Positions 43,572-55,881 of a stretch of 64,000 nt of DNA are shown here, piece after piece. Every line of letters starts with the position of its first letter. The first letter of the stretch is position 1. Both the position numbers and the translations under genes were made by a program. The notes below the pieces were generated by a model, which was given only the letters and a program-made list of their open reading frames with translations, had not been told where the DNA came from and did not search any database. This DNA is from Xenoacremonium recifei. Taxonomy: Eukaryota; Ascomycota; Sordariomycetes; Hypocreales; Nectriaceae. Where the stretch lies: NCBI GenBank assembly GCA_012184525.1, contig WOFQ01000013.1, positions 434,001 to 498,000 on the forward strand, written 5' to 3'.

Positions 43572-44998
43572 ATGACAGGGCATTCCCCTGCGTCGTCTGG
43601 TCTGCTCCCTATGCCTGGGACGCCGTCATCATCCCTGGCGGTTTACAGGGAGAGGATAGGGAGCATGTTGCGACATCCGAACTTGAAGGTTGTCCTTGCG
43701 TTCTGGCTGTTCGGTATGCTTGATCTTGCGACATGCAAAGTATTTTCTAACTAGCCATAGGCCTGATAAACAATGTTCTCTACGTTATTATCCTGTCCGC
43801 CGCCCAAGATCTCGTCGGGACCCTTCCGAAGGGCGTTGTCCTCCTCGCCGATGTCATACCGTCCTTCCTCACGAAACTCGTCTCACCGTACTTCATCCAC
43901 CGCGTCCCATACAATATCCGAATCTTGATATTTATCACGCTTTCTACTGTCGGCATGCTGATGGTGGCGCTGACACCGTCATCGGAGTCGGTGGCTGTCA
44001 AGATGTGCGGCGTTGTGCTCGCCAGTTTTAGTGCTGGCGGAGGGGAGCTGAGCTTCCTGGGCCTCACGCATTTCTACGGCCATATGAGCCTCGCTGGCTG
44101 GGGCTCAGGGACGGGTGCGGCAGGCTTGGTTGGCGCAGGGCTTTATGTGGTGTTGACGGACTGGTGGGGGTTCAGCGTCCGAGATAGCTTGCTCTTCTCG
44201 GCGTGTCTCCCCGCTATCATGTTCGTCAGCTTCTTCGTGATCCTACCCCATGGACCGCTCAGACAAGGCACCATATTGAAGGAGTACGATAACGTCCCGA
44301 ATCGAGATCTGGAAGAGGAGGATGTTGAAGACATGGCACGGGGTACGGCCTCGTCCGCTTTACTTTCTCCTGGCCCGTCAGTTGCGTCGGCGGCATACTC
44401 CTTGCGCGAGGTCAACGAGGGCGGCCCGACATTTCGGCAGAATCTGAAGAGAGTGAGAGGACTATTCTTCCCGTATATGCTACCTCTGCTGCTTGTCTAC
44501 ATCGCCGAGTACACCATCAACCAAGGCGTGTCTCCAACATTGCTGTTTCCACTGGACGGGTCTCCCTTCAAGGAGTATCGCGAGTTCTATCCATTTTATG
44601 GATTTCTTTATCAGCTAGGTGTCTTCATCTCACGGTCATCTATACCTTGGCTACGCATTCATGCCTTGTATCTACCCTCGATGCTACAGGTTGGGAATCT
44701 GGTCTTATTGACACTTCAGGCCATCTTCTTCTCCATCCCATCGGTATATATCGTGTTCATAATCATCTTCTGGGAGGGCTTACTCGGAGGCGCAGTATAC
44801 GTCAATTGCTTTGCAGAGATTATGGAGAATGTCCCTACCGAGGATAGGGAGTTCAGTCTCGGAGCAACCAGTGTCAGCGACAGCGGCGGAGTTTGCATCG
44901 CTGGGTTCATTGGAATCATCATGGAAACGAGGCTATGCGATTACCAAGTGGCTCATGGTCGGGATTGGTGCCGTCGTATACATGCGCAGGCAGGCTGA
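43572..44998 (+). CDS. BTN1: battenin, CLN3/Btn1 lysosomal/vacuolar membrane protein
   Basis: Homologue of human CLN3 (Batten disease) and yeast Btn1, a vacuolar/Golgi polytopic membrane protein affecting pH and amino-acid balance. Exons 43572-43713 and 43761-44998 close to 459 aa. Start at 43572 is chosen because the frame leads directly into the first span. Family marks: [24 protein letters not shown] (intron inside it), ADVIPSFLTKLVSPYFIH, LSFLGLTHFYGHMSLAGWGSGTGAAGLVGAG, a cytoplasmic acidic loop (LEEEDVEDM), YIAEYTINQGVSPTLLF, EFYPFYGFLYQLGVFISRSS, and GGAVYVNCFAEIMENVP before the last span. The C-terminus has the usual CDYQVAHGRDWCR. Intact. Confidence 0.95.
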
Positions 44999-46922
44999 GT
45001 GTTTGTTTATAGAGAGGCGTTCTGACATCATCTGGAAACGGGGACTTGGAGTTGAGCAAGTGCGTGAGATTATAGAATACGATACCGACTGGTTGATCTG
45101 AATAGAACATAATTTTGAATAATCGCCTCGCTTTTCCTAAAAGACATGTTTTGACGCAGGTCCGGGTCATGAAACTGTATCACGACATGTCCGTTGTAAG
45201 TTGCTTCACAATCAGTTTGTGCCTCTGCAACACGTGCATCCTCTCTTCACATGGAGCGAAACATCGGACAGGGTTCGCTTGCGCGATTCTTGCCTTATTT
45301 GAGAGGAATACTGTATGACATGAACAAGTGACAGACATGCGCTGCAGTCTCACGACGTCTGGTGGCCTGGTTTTGGTAGAACGATCCTGGACGCGCTCGG
45401 GTTATCCTTGCCGAGAGACGGCATCTCTCCTCCGAGGGACCCGGCCGAGTAGTTCTGGCACGGGCGGGAGCTGTTAAAAAGGGGTCTCGTATTCACGGGT
45501 AAATGGGCAGAGATGAGTTGAGGAGTGCAAATGATTTAAGAGTGCCCTCAAAGATGTAGAAAACATAAACGATAAGCATACAAATTTACCATTCAATTAT
45601 GCAAGTATATTTTCTTGTGAGTTGGAGTTGTCGAGCATCAGGCCTTGTCACATTGGAGGCGTGTATCTGTGGCAACCGCCTTACTCCCACTGTAAAGGAT
45701 GGAGCGGCACTCAGTAAACAGACAGGGTCACGCACAACCACAGACGTCACACCCGCCAAGACCCTGGAAATACGAGTGGCAAGGGGCGGTTGAGCGGGAT
45801 ACGGCATTACCGGTTGGGGCATAGCGCTTACAGCAAGTGTTTCAACTGGGCATCCTCAACAGAGCCATCGAAGATGTCTTGGTTCACTGCGATACTCTAA
45901 TTAATCTTCACGAGCAGACACGGCGCTGAGAGAGGCTCAACAGGAACCAGATTGATGGAGGGCATTATTCCAGGGGTTTAATTTCCTGCCGACCCTTATC
46001 AACTGACATCTGGCTTTAGTTGGCGAGTCCAGATCCGATGAGGGGACCCCAATAGCTTAGAGTCGCCGCTATGTGGTTCACTGAGTGGTGAGTACAGACT
46101 CAGAGCGGCCCGCTGCGCACTGAAGCAGAATCACTCAAGTCCAGCAATCTGGTTTCTGCGTTCAGGACTCAGGAACTCCTCCTCCAGAAATTAATTGGCC
46201 TTTTTACGCTGCTAATCAAAGGTAATCTTCATGATCCCATGCATCATGGAGCCCTGATCTCGCTGGAAATTTCCCTCCCCACTCGATGCGCCGACCGGGA
46301 AACGCCAACCTTAAAACCTGCCTCAGTGGACACCCCGGATTCGCTCAGCGCCCCGAGGGCCCTATGAAAGCGCGACAGCGGTCATCATAGGGGTCGCATT
46401 ATAGCGTCTAGGGGGGCTTTGAGGCCCACGGCCGCTATCGTGATGCAATCCGAGCGCCTCACTAAGCCGGCTGCGGCATAGCCTCACTCCTTCCTCTTCG
46501 AATGAGATTCTAGGTGGGCAGGGCAGGCGCTGCCCGGCCGTCTGTCACTTCGTGTTGTCTTCCCGTGTGGGTGCAACCATTTTCTCCAAGATCGCCAGTC
46601 TTTCCACTCTGCAACATTCCTGTTCCGCCACCCCCGGCTTGGGCTCGTCTTCTCTTCGTCTGCGTGTGCTCGTGCAACACTTTCTTGTCCTGTCCTCCTT
46701 CGCTACGGAGTGCTATATCCCAAGCCGTTGCCGCTGCCTTCGTCTCTCTCTCGGCCGAGCCCGCCGCCGACTCCCACCAAGCCCTCCTTTCTCCTTTTCC
46801 ACCGAAGAGACTCGAGACATCTAAACCTCTTTGCGAAAGACGAACCTGCGATTACTCCCTGCGATCCTCTTCCGCATCATCCGCCCTGACCTATTGTCCA
46901 TCGAGGATCATAGCATGCTGTC
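44999..46922. other. 1.9-kb intergenic region with GC-rich block
   Basis: No gene found. 46270-46480 is GC-rich. From 46500 to 46922 the sequence is a long C/T-rich tract that probably is the 5' leader of the glycosyltransferase gene; the long frames across it (46514-47398) are composition-driven and cross the true exon in a wrong frame. Confidence 0.5.
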
Positions 46923-48265
46923 ATGGTGGTGTTGCCAAATTTGATGCGGTCCAACCGGACCACCAGGGCCATTGTTCTGGCTCTGGGTGTTGCCGTCTTC
47001 CTCGCTTCCATGAGCGCGCTCGTTCTGACCCATCCAGATGCGTGGCGGTTACCACCAGGAAGGTCAGTTTTTCTACCCCATGTTGCGGCTTTGTTTCAGC
47101 TCCTGTTGCGAGCCACCGCCTGCGTCTTGCGCCAAGCCGTTATCACAAGCCAAATTCGCTGACACCGTTGCCACAGGAATCGACGACCTCACGGACCCTT
47201 CAAGACCCCGCGACCCTCGCTGCCACCACTCCCACAAAACCACACGACAGAGCTGGCGATGCAGTACATGGAGCACATTATGAAGCCTTCTGTCAAGGTC
47301 GACAACCACCAGTACTCGCCCTTTGGCGCTTTTGGCTGGGGCCTGCCCAGTACCATAAAGTGGAGGAAGCCCTTGGGCGAGGACCTTTGTATCATTGATC
47401 TCGATAATCGCGAGTTCAACAAGCCTGGTCAGATTTGGGCAGATCAGCCTATGAGCTGGAACCGACCTCAGGAGGTCCACGGATTGTCTGCGGGCGTCCT
47501 TAACCACTGGCTCTATGGTTCGTGCTCTGCCAATCCTCTTGATATTAGAAACCCCCTTTTGCTGACACGGTTGCAGCCAAGATCCACGGCTACAAATACT
47601 ACTTCATCGACATTGAGGAGTTCGAGGACCGACGTAACTCGTGGAAGAAGCCCCCGGTCATATCGGAGATTTTGCGCAACCACAAAGTTTGCATTTACAT
47701 CGATTCCGACGCCATCTTCAGCCACCTGGACCTGCCATTCGAGTGGCTTATGAACTATTGGTCGCTTGACCCCAAGACTAACAGTCTTGCGCTCGCGGTC
47801 GATCCCGATCTAAACCACAACAAGGACAAATATGGCAAACTGTACTTGAACACAGGCTTCATCATCGCCCAAAACAATGACAGGACATTTGAGATCATGG
47901 ATGCCTGGGAAGATTGCCCAGAGGAGAACGGCGCGCACCCTGATTGCGTCAAGTTTCGAAAGGCTTACCCGGGCCAGCCCACCGACCAAGGCGGCTTTGG
48001 AACGTACATTCGATACGACTATCCCAGGGATATCAAGGAGCTTCCTTGTAATGAAGCGAACGGCTATCCGCAAAGCGGCGTCGGGTGCAAAGGCGATTTC
48101 ATCAAGCATCTGTGGACCGGCAAAGATGACTGGATCAAGATTGCCGTCGGAGAACAGATGCCCGGCGAGCTTCTTGAGACTTTCCACCGACAATTCCTCG
48201 AAGAGAAGCCATACTTCTGGATGACCGAAAAAGAACTGATGCTCTATGCCTTGGGCAAGAGATGA
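46923..48265 (+). CDS. GT34 glycosyltransferase (galactosyl/mannosyltransferase, Gma12/Mnn10 family)
   Basis: A type II Golgi membrane glycosyltransferase that extends protein-linked mannans. Exons 46923-47062, 47177-47517 and 47577-48265 close to 389 aa. The N-terminal cytoplasmic tail RSNRTTR leads into a single span IVLALGVAVFLASMSALVL; a Pro-rich stem (PSLPPLPQNHTTE) follows. The catalytic domain has GYKYYFIDIEEFEDR, WKKPPVISEILRNHKVCIYIDSDAIF (the DxD-type metal motif DSDA), LNTGFIIAQNNDRTFEIMDAW, QPTDQGGFGTYIRYDY and a KHLWTG near the end. Intact. Both donor and acceptor sugars are undetermined. Confidence 0.92.
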
Positions 48266-50199
48266 GCTACGACGAGCAGCATATCCATAGCGATCGTGGA
48301 GTTGGGCATTTGGGACTTATGCTTTCCAAGGAAAAATACCATGTATAATACGGGATTTGGCAGAAGGGGTCTTCTGCTCTCTATGGTGTTCTAAGGAGTG
48401 TTTGGGGATTTGCTTTTATGTGATTTTCATGTTGCTCATGGGCCTTTGCATGGCGGATTCAGCAGATGAATGGGAGATTGGAGGCGGTGGTCTTGATATC
48501 CGAGCAGCGTTTGCATTTAACGAAGAAATAGAAGAATCTGTGTTATGACAGAGTATGATGATCTGCTCGAAGAGAGGGAGAAGACCTTGAGAACTCTGTT
48601 GACTTGGAAGATGTGAAGACTTACTAAATCGAGAGGTGCTATTGGGGGATGTACGCTGGTGCATCTTGTATTAATGCTGTAGGACTGACCTCTGTCGGTC
48701 CGTCCCAGTAGTAGGGGTCGAAGTCTGGATCTGTGTTAGTTAGGCTTGAAGTGTACAATGTGGCTTGCACCCTCTCCACCACCAACAGATCTCAACGTGG
48801 GGGACGCGTGCGATACGTCCATGACATGCCGGTGCCACGTTCAGATCACACTCGAGGCACCCAACAATCTCATTGTCGCAACAGATGGCCCGCAACGCAC
48901 CCTTGTTCTGGCAAGGATGTCAAGCGGCGTGGCGTACTGGTGGCTGATGTCTCGGACAGCGCCTTGTGTTGACTCGGTGGTATGGCGTCATTTCGAGCAA
49001 GGTGGGATTGGGAAATCACAACTGAGGGGGGGGAATGGTCGGAAGGTGTTCCGCGGGCATTTGTGGTGTGGTGAGGTGTGGTGGTGGTGGTGAAGGGGGA
49101 TTAGTCAAGACACTGTAGGAAATGCAACCCAAGGGTGCCTTTCGCTTACAAAGGACGCGTATGCCCAGCTCTATCATATTCTTTTATGCATTTTCAATGT
49201 CTGCGATTCCTCGGAAATGCAAGATTGGGCAAAGTCGGAGGGGTTGGCTTCCCTTAACTTTCCCGCGCCGAGTCGGAGCAGTTTATGTTAACATAACCTG
49301 GATGAATATTCCAATGTTCGGTCATATAGACCCTGATGCTTAAGCCGGCTTCGGCATTTTGCTGCCCAATCGGAGGTTCCCTAAATACCGGCGTTTTATC
49401 ATGTAGTATGCTAGATTGGAATTGCCGGAGAAGTTGGTGTTCGAGCGGCGGCATATTAGATCGCGGACTCGGTCCTAGGTGACAAACTAGACGAGAATCG
49501 ATCATTATTACTCACATTTGCTCACGATTCATGGATGGAAGAAAGGTGCAAAGTGGTGTGAGAATTTGATCTTAGATGAGGTTATCGCTTCCAGCGATGA
49601 GATGCGCTGTCAAGATCTCACAGCTGATTTCAGATCAATATTACAAAGGCTGCCTTAGAAACAAGGCCATCACGTCATTGTCCCTTGAATGACTTTGATA
49701 GCTTCGAGCTTGTTCAGAATTGACATAAGACAACTCTATCAGCTAAGCATCCTTGGCCCAATGGATGAACCATGTAACTGTAGGCCAGCGCGTCATGCCA
49801 GCTGCAACGCTGTGATGAACGAATCAGACTCGGCTCTCAATTATAATCGAAGGAATATTTTGCCCCACCAGCCGAGGCATCTGTCTCTCCCTGTTGAAAC
49901 TAGTGACTGCAATTGATGTGGTGTAGGGGTTGGATTTGCGATCACTAATCACGACGGATGCGCCATCGCGGAGCAATTATATAATTTCTAGTCGCGAGCA
50001 TCTTCGCGCCCTTGCGAACAGTTAGCGCCAAACTTCCGAGTTATCAAAGACACTGACAAGTCTTTCCGTACGTCCATGTATATAGATCGACAATGGGTAG
50101 TTGCAAATCGAAAAAGGTCGTCACAATCGGCTTAACTACAGATCAACTACAGATTGGTGCTCTCGCCAGCGACTTGACTATCTGCCTCCACAAGTAACA
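48266..50199. other. 1.9-kb intergenic region
   Basis: No gene found. Several frames of 60-115 codons overlap on both strands without motifs or splice patterns. 49020-49095 is very G-rich (repeated GGTGTGGTGAGG-like and GGTGGTGG words). AT content rises after 49500. The last 60 bases are the leader of the DHA1 transporter. Confidence 0.45.
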
Positions 50200-51882
50200 A
50201 TGGCTACACCTTTTCAGGACGACGCCTCCGCAACGGCAACCGAAGGCGGGATGTTGGAACCTTCGATTCAGAACGATGCGATATCGGCGGAGAAGGATAT
50301 CGAGAGTGGACGACAGGATGAGAAGGTTGAGACAACCGATGAGGTGGATTGGGACAAAGATCCTCATAATCCTATGAATTGGCCTGCTGGAAAGAAGGCA
50401 CTTCAGGTGGTCATGTTGTCTTCCCTTGCTCTTCTTGCGTGAGTACCTTTCCGTTACTTTCTCAACTGTGGCTAATACTGACACTATCTACCAGTTCAAT
50501 AGCGACTTCTATTCTCAGTCCCGCGCATACCCAAATTATGGAAGACTTCAACGTTAGCAGCACAGTCGCTATCCTCCCATTGTCACTCTACGTTTTGGCG
50601 CTGGGCTTTGGGCCTGTTATTGGTGGCCCTTTGTCCGAGACTGTAGGCCGATTTCCCGTGTACATGGGCTCTGCGCCGCTTGGTGCTCTCTTCACGCTCG
50701 GGGCAGGATTCTCCCAGAACATTGCCACTTTGTGTGTTTTGAGATTCTTCGCTGGGATTTGCTGGGCGCCTTCGTTGGCTGTCGCAACAGGAACACTGAG
50801 CGAGACGTTTCGACAGAAGAGTCGAGGCCCCGTCTCTGCTGTCTTCATTTTGATGCCCTTCTTGGGCCCTGGCCTCGGGTAAGTCTACTAAATCATTTCT
50901 TTGGCCGTTTGGGATACTGACCATGGACGATTAGTCCCGTCATCGGAGCCTTCGTCACTGTCCGAAAAAGCTGGCGATGGACCCAATGGACTCTCCTCTT
51001 CTTCTCCGTCTTCGTCATCATCGTCACCGCCCTGTCGAGCGAAACGTTCCACCCGGTCATTAAGCGACGACTCATGAAGAAGCGAGGACAGACTCCTCCG
51101 CCGTCACCTCCTATGAAGGCCCGTCTTAGGGCTTTTGCTCTGGTCGGACTTATTCGACCTGCCCGTATGATGGTTGTTGAGCCTATCGTAACGTTCATCT
51201 GTCTCTACGTGGCAGTCGACTTCGGCACCCTCTTCAGCTTCTTCGCTGCTGTTCCTTACACCTTTGGAACCCAGTACCAGTTCACTATTGAGCAGTCGGG
51301 CTTGGTGTTTTTGTCGATCGTTATCGGATGCGTCTTCGGCCTGCTCACTGTTATGCTTTGCGACGTCTTTATCTACCGGAAGCAGGCGTCCAAGTACCCT
51401 CCCCACCAGATTCCTCCGGAGCACCGTCTTTACCCCGCCATGTTTGGTAGTATTGGTCTCCCTATCGGCTTGTTCTGGCACGCGTGGACTGCCCGCTCGA
51501 GCATCTCTTGGGCGAGTCCCGCTGCAGCCATCATCCCGTTCGCCTGGGGAAACCTTTGTGTCTTCGTCAGCACGATCCAGTACACAACGGATACCTATCA
51601 TGGAAATGTCGTCGCCAGTGCTGCCAGCGCCAACAGCCTGGCAAGATATGGCCTTGCGGCAGCCTTCCCCCTATTTACTATTCAGAGTAAGTTTTCACCG
51701 AGTCTCCTCACCGAAGTCCCTGCTAACCCATCCTAACAGTGTACGAAAAGCTTGGCATCCACTGGGCGAGCAGCTTATTGGGGTTCATTTCTCTAACGCT
51801 GCTTCCTGTCCCCTGGGTCCTCTTCAAGTATGGTGCGACTATTCGGGCGAAGAGTCAGTACGAGACTGTTAAGTTCACTTGA
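50200..51882 (+). CDS. MFS transporter, DHA1 drug:H+ antiporter
   Basis: A 12-TM plasma-membrane exporter of the DHA1 branch (polyamine/drug carriers such as Tpo and Flr1). Exons 50200-50438, 50495-50878, 50935-51686 and 51740-51882 close to 505 aa. An acidic N-tail of about 55 residues ends with DPHNPMNWPAGKKALQ, the usual entry to TM1. Further marks: LSPAHTQIMEDFNVSSTVAIL, ALGFGPVIGGPLSETVGRFPVYMGS (motif A), LRFFAGICWAPSLAVATGTLSETF (motif with the GP/SE of this group), GPVIGAFVTVRKSWRWTQW, a TPPPSPP segment in the central loop, and YTFGTQYQFTIEQSGLVFLSI. The last exon carries the final helix. Intact. Confidence 0.93.
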
Positions 51883-52218
51883 TAAATCAAAGAATTGATG
51901 ACCCTCTGGATGGAAGGCTTTTGGTCTGATTGTGAGGACGGATGTTCCTGATTTTTCATCTTCTTTTCAAAGCATGAGCGATTCTCGACGGAGTTACCAT
52001 TAGACTGGCATGGAGCATTCGTGGCGTAAAAGTTGTAGAAGATCTGGTCATTAATCATACTTCGGAGCATTAAGATATAATATTAATCCAATTTTCCTTG
52101 CCCAATTCGTCTCTGTATCCTAAAGATCGCTTATTGCGTCTTGGAACAATGTTTTTCCTTCGTTTTCACTGTGAAAATGTTAGGAAATCATCGATAGTGA
52201 CAGGTCTGATTGCTTGGC
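51883..52218. other. short convergent intergenic region
   Basis: About 340 AT-rich bases between the stop of the DHA1 carrier and the stop of the pyrophosphatase gene. No feature seen. Confidence 0.5.
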
Positions 52219-53536
52219 TTACGGAGGAATTTCTATTAGGCGATGCTTCTTGTCAAGGTAGTACCACTTCTTATATCGCTCCGGTATATCAGCCGCTGGT
52301 ACGATGTTTGACTCTGCCGGAATGCGAAAGGTTGAAGCCGCCTTTGGGCTTGGAACGTAGCTGTCAATGAGATGTTCTTTGCTCGTCTGGTTGCAATTGA
52401 TCTCGTTCATCAAGGCTCTTCCGGTGACAAGTTCTTCCCAGAACCCGTGGCTTTCGGCAATGGTATTTATCATGAACTCGGCTGATTGATATTCGTTCCC
52501 AGTCACCGGAATCTCGTCACCACCTCCTGCAATCTTATAATTCTGGAAACCTAAGAGTCAGAGATATCCATGACACACATGATATTTCCTCACCTTGAAC
52601 CATCTATAGAAAGTTTTTGCTAATTTCGGTCGATACTTCTTCAAGTCGTCGATGCCTGCGAGGGAAGTTAGACAATGAGCCCTCGTCAATGATATCGAGC
52701 TTCGTTGATGGATAAACGCACCGTTAACATATCCGGCCAACGGGTCGTTCACATCAATACCAATGACTTTCCAATCGGTTTCTCCGCCCTGTGATCTCTT
52801 AGTATCTATCTCAAGATTTTCCCTAACATTACTCACGTCATTAAGAGCAAAGCCGCCCAAGACTTTGACCTTCTTGACTTGTCCAACATGGGCTGTGCTA
52901 AACTGACGTTAACATCCTGCTACAGGCTGGTAGAAGATGCACGTACGCTTCGCTGATATCGATTAGATCGACGGGATCGTTGTCGCCGGGAAGACCGGTG
53001 AACTCATGGTCGAGGTTCGGGTTCTCCCATGTTTGGGGAATCGATCCGTAATGGAAAGGATAGGACACATGAGGCCAAATGTTCTCTACGAAACGAGGCT
53101 TTCCGTGTTTAGAATCATGGAATATCGGATCTAGTCATGATGTTAATACCGGGTTGCATCCTTCTCTGGGGGATTGAGGAGCAGCTACTGAGTGGCTCGG
53201 TCCGGCTCGTCTCGAGTTTGCCGTTCGACCAGCGCGGGACCTCCACGACGAAGGTAACGACTTGCTTCTCACTTTCATCTGGCCAGAGAGGGACGTCGTG
53301 CCAGAAGGAAATCGGGTTGCCGTCCTTTTCGAGCCACATGCGCCAGTCCTGTGCGGTGTTAGACACGTTCAACCCCCCCAATACGAAGCACGAACCAAAG
53401 TATTTCGTGCCCCGACCTCCCTCACGCTAAGTGAATCGAAGTCAAAGTCTGGTTGTTCTGTTCTGATGACAAGCGGAGAAGCCGTGGCTGCCGCGGCCAG
53501 CAGAGAAGCGCGGTAGAGACTGGTGAGGACGACCAT
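52219..53536 (-). CDS. family I inorganic pyrophosphatase with signal peptide
   Basis: A soluble Mg-dependent pyrophosphatase paralogue. Start at 53536 opens a signal peptide, MVVLTSLYRASLLAAAATAS, so the product is probably secreted or vacuolar rather than the housekeeping cytosolic enzyme. Exons include 53536-53426, 53348-53189 and one from 53130; later exons end at 52219. In order: WRMWLEKDGNPISFWHDVPLW, FVVEVPRWSNGKLE, NPIFHDSKHGKPRFVENI, HYGSIPQTWENPNLDHE, GLPGDNDPVDLIDISE (the family signature D-N-D-P-x-D with the metal-ligand Asp residues), HVGQVKKVKVLGGFAL, DWKVIGIDVNDPLAGYVN, DLKKYRPKLAKTFYRWFK. The active-site pattern is complete. A secreted pyrophosphatase is less common than the cytosolic enzyme. 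Confidence 0.88.
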
Positions 53537-54406
53537 CTTGGAGACGATCCGCCGACGGCGATGGAAGAACACGTCGATTCAAGGCATGGAGCGATGGAAA
53601 ATAAGAACGAGTGAATGGGACTCGTGTTAAATACACGGCCTTGGAAGCTTGAATAACGATTTAAACAATAGAACTATAACGCCGGGAGGGGGAACTCTAA
53701 GTCATATAGGTTGATGTCAAATCGCGACCCCCACACGCGACCCCCTCGCGTGCATCCATGCCTCGCTCTATTCCGTATGGACCAAGTGTCTCCTTGCTAT
53801 GCTGGACTGGAGGAACCTCCTGACGAATACCTGTCTGTCTCCAACAAGAACCAGACTATTTGACACGCGGGCATCGACGATCGGGCCCGAATTACCGTGC
53901 CAAGCATGGCGGATCTCCAACAGGAGCCCCAAAAGGCTCCACGTGCGAGTTCAAATGGTCATTGACCCTGGGGAAAAGGCCGGCCAGGGAGCACGTGCGC
54001 AATGCTTCGCCTTGAAAGGCACAATCCACGGAAGCCAATTTAAAGCGCTTGAGCTTTAAGCTTATGTTGGTAAATTTATTTTATTGAGCAAGTGCTCCGT
54101 AACCGGGGCTAAAGTCCTCTTAAAAGACGCCGTTCGGAATTTATTATGAGAGTTTACGCGTCAAGACCAGCTTCTTGCTGTGTCGGGAAGTAGGCCGCGT
54201 GAGTAACTGCTTGAACTGTGTTGCGTGAGATTCATCCAGGGCCTCGATTTGCATTTATCCTGAGGCAAGTTGCTTCAAGCACAAGTCAAACAATGATCTT
54301 GGGTGCTCTTTTTGTGTATCATCAGTGAGAGACCATCGAAGTCCAGAAAAATCATCCCATGAATGAAAAGTATAAAAAATAAAAATATTGCACGTGTTCA
54401 GATATC
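53537..54406. other. intergenic region
   Basis: About 870 bases with no gene found. The frame at 53799-54059 lacks motifs. The sequence includes repeated CGCGACCCCC-like words near 53730 and a short AT-rich block at 54060-54090 and 54370-54390. Confidence 0.4.
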
Positions 54407-55066
54407 TTACTTCCACGTGCTCGAGCTTTCTGATCCCTTCTTCTTCCCCTCTTGATAGACATTGCTCAATTCGTCGTACATGTTTTTTACCCGCTCTACC
54501 TCGCCACGCCAGTATTCCTTGTCCTTGGCATCCTCAATCTTATCCACCAGCTGCCCTAGGCTTTGAGCCTCAAAGAACTTATTGCTTTTGTTATATAAGG
54601 CTCTGCTCTTGAGACTTTCGCTGCTTTCACCATCCGCCTTCACTCGGAAAACATCTTCTAGGATGTCGATGTCATAGGGAATGGCGAACCGTTGTCGGCT
54701 ATCTTCGTGGGTGAACAGGAAGTAGACCTCCTTGAATCCCGACCATGCAATGCCGCTGATGCAAAGACTACACGGCTCATGTGTTGCAAGAAAGACACAG
54801 TCTTCGCGGGGGTTGGGTCGTGATGCTGGTTCTGGGTACGATTCCGTGTAGAATTTCTGGATACAATTGATCTCGCCGTGAAGAAGAGGCGAGACCCGCT
54901 CATTGTTGGTCGCTACTGTGTAAGGCTGAAGTGATGAGGACGAGAGAATGGCTGCACCGAAGAGCTTGCTTCCGGATGACACCCCCGCCTGTGTGAGAGG
55001 AATGACATCCTGTTCGATGACTCGAAGCAGAGCGGCGAGAAGATCGGTTGGGGCATGCGGAGACAT
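54407..55066 (-). CDS. cytidine/deoxycytidylate deaminase-fold protein
   Basis: A single-exon 219-aa protein with a zinc-dependent deaminase fold. The ATG at 55066 gives MSPHAPTDLLAALLRVIEQD, a normal start; the open frame extends upstream without a better context. The zinc/catalytic motif is present: SPLLHGEINCIQKF (His-x-Glu) and, about 35 residues later, THEPCSLCISGIAWSG (P-C-x2-C). A segment around IAWSGFKEVYFLF continues the fold, and the C-terminal 90 residues are charged and helical (KIEDAKDKEYWRGEVERVKNMYDEL). Substrate could be a base, nucleoside or pterin; tRNA-type deaminases are also possible. Not linked to a recognisable pathway gene. Confidence 0.85.
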   Translation of the reverse strand: MSPHAPTDLLAALLRVIEQDVIPLTQAGVSSGSKLFGAAILSSSSLQPYTVATNNERVSPLLHGEINCIQKFYTESYPEPASRPNPREDCVFLATHEPCSLCISGIAWSGFKEVYFLFTHEDSRQRFAIPYDIDILEDVFRVKADGESSESLKSRALYNKSNKFFEAQSLGQLVDKIEDAKDKEYWRGEVERVKNMYDELSNVYQEGKKKGSESSSTWK

Positions 55067-55881
55067 GGCGACTGAGATCCAATATAGATTCTGACAATTG
55101 CGATATATCTCTAGGGGAAACGCGCAAATACCAAAGCTATGGAAGAGAGAATCTGGGGTTTTTAATGTCTCCAAACGTCGCGTTCTTTTCGCTCTTATCT
55201 TGGCCCAGCGTAAAGTTGTCTGGAGCCAAGATTGGCGGCGGCTCACGGCGGCCTCCGTCCTCCGACAAGAACGTAGGCGGCCACCGAACGAATTGTTAAT
55301 CGGGATACAAAGAGCTATGAATCAAGTGGCTGACATAAATATCTGTGTAGTAACTCTAAGAATTTGATATAATTGTCGAGGCGCTTCACGGAGGCAAGGC
55401 TGATAAGGATTGGAGCGTCACATTAAGAGCGGCGCGGGGAGCGCCCGAAAAGTCCGGGCGGAGCGCTCCGCCAGCACGGAACACTAGAGACAGATTCCGG
55501 GGCTATCAGTTCATCACCATCTGCTTCCTTCAAAAGTTTGTATGTTTCTTCTTTCACTAGAAACGAGCGCTTTGTAATTAAGTCAGATTACAAAGTGTCT
55601 GTCTTTGAAAATGGCTTTCAATATTTAGGGAGCTATCTTGGTTAAGGGAACCTCTTCGCGATTAACACGCTGAGAGCACGAGAGGCACTGAGAAGGAGGA
55701 ATGTGAGCGCCACAGTCCAAAACCGAGCTGCGGACCGCTCCGGGTTTCGTACTTGATGCACATCGAACCCGTCGGACTGTTGAACCGACAGCTAGCGTCA
55801 TGGATGCTGACTTCCATGGATTACGACCGCTCTCTTCCAAGCTGAAACATCCAATCGTTACTGAGATCCTACATCCTTGGT
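55067..55881. other. intergenic region with a GC-rich palindromic block
   Basis: About 815 bases without a gene. It contains a perfect 16-base palindrome GGCGGAGCGCTCCGCC at 55457-55472 inside a GC-rich block (55425-55480). Confidence 0.5.

Noticed and set aside
46514..47398. Frame of 294 codons upstream of the glycosyltransferase
   Set aside because: It crosses the true first two exons in a wrong frame and consists of C/T-rich leader sequence.
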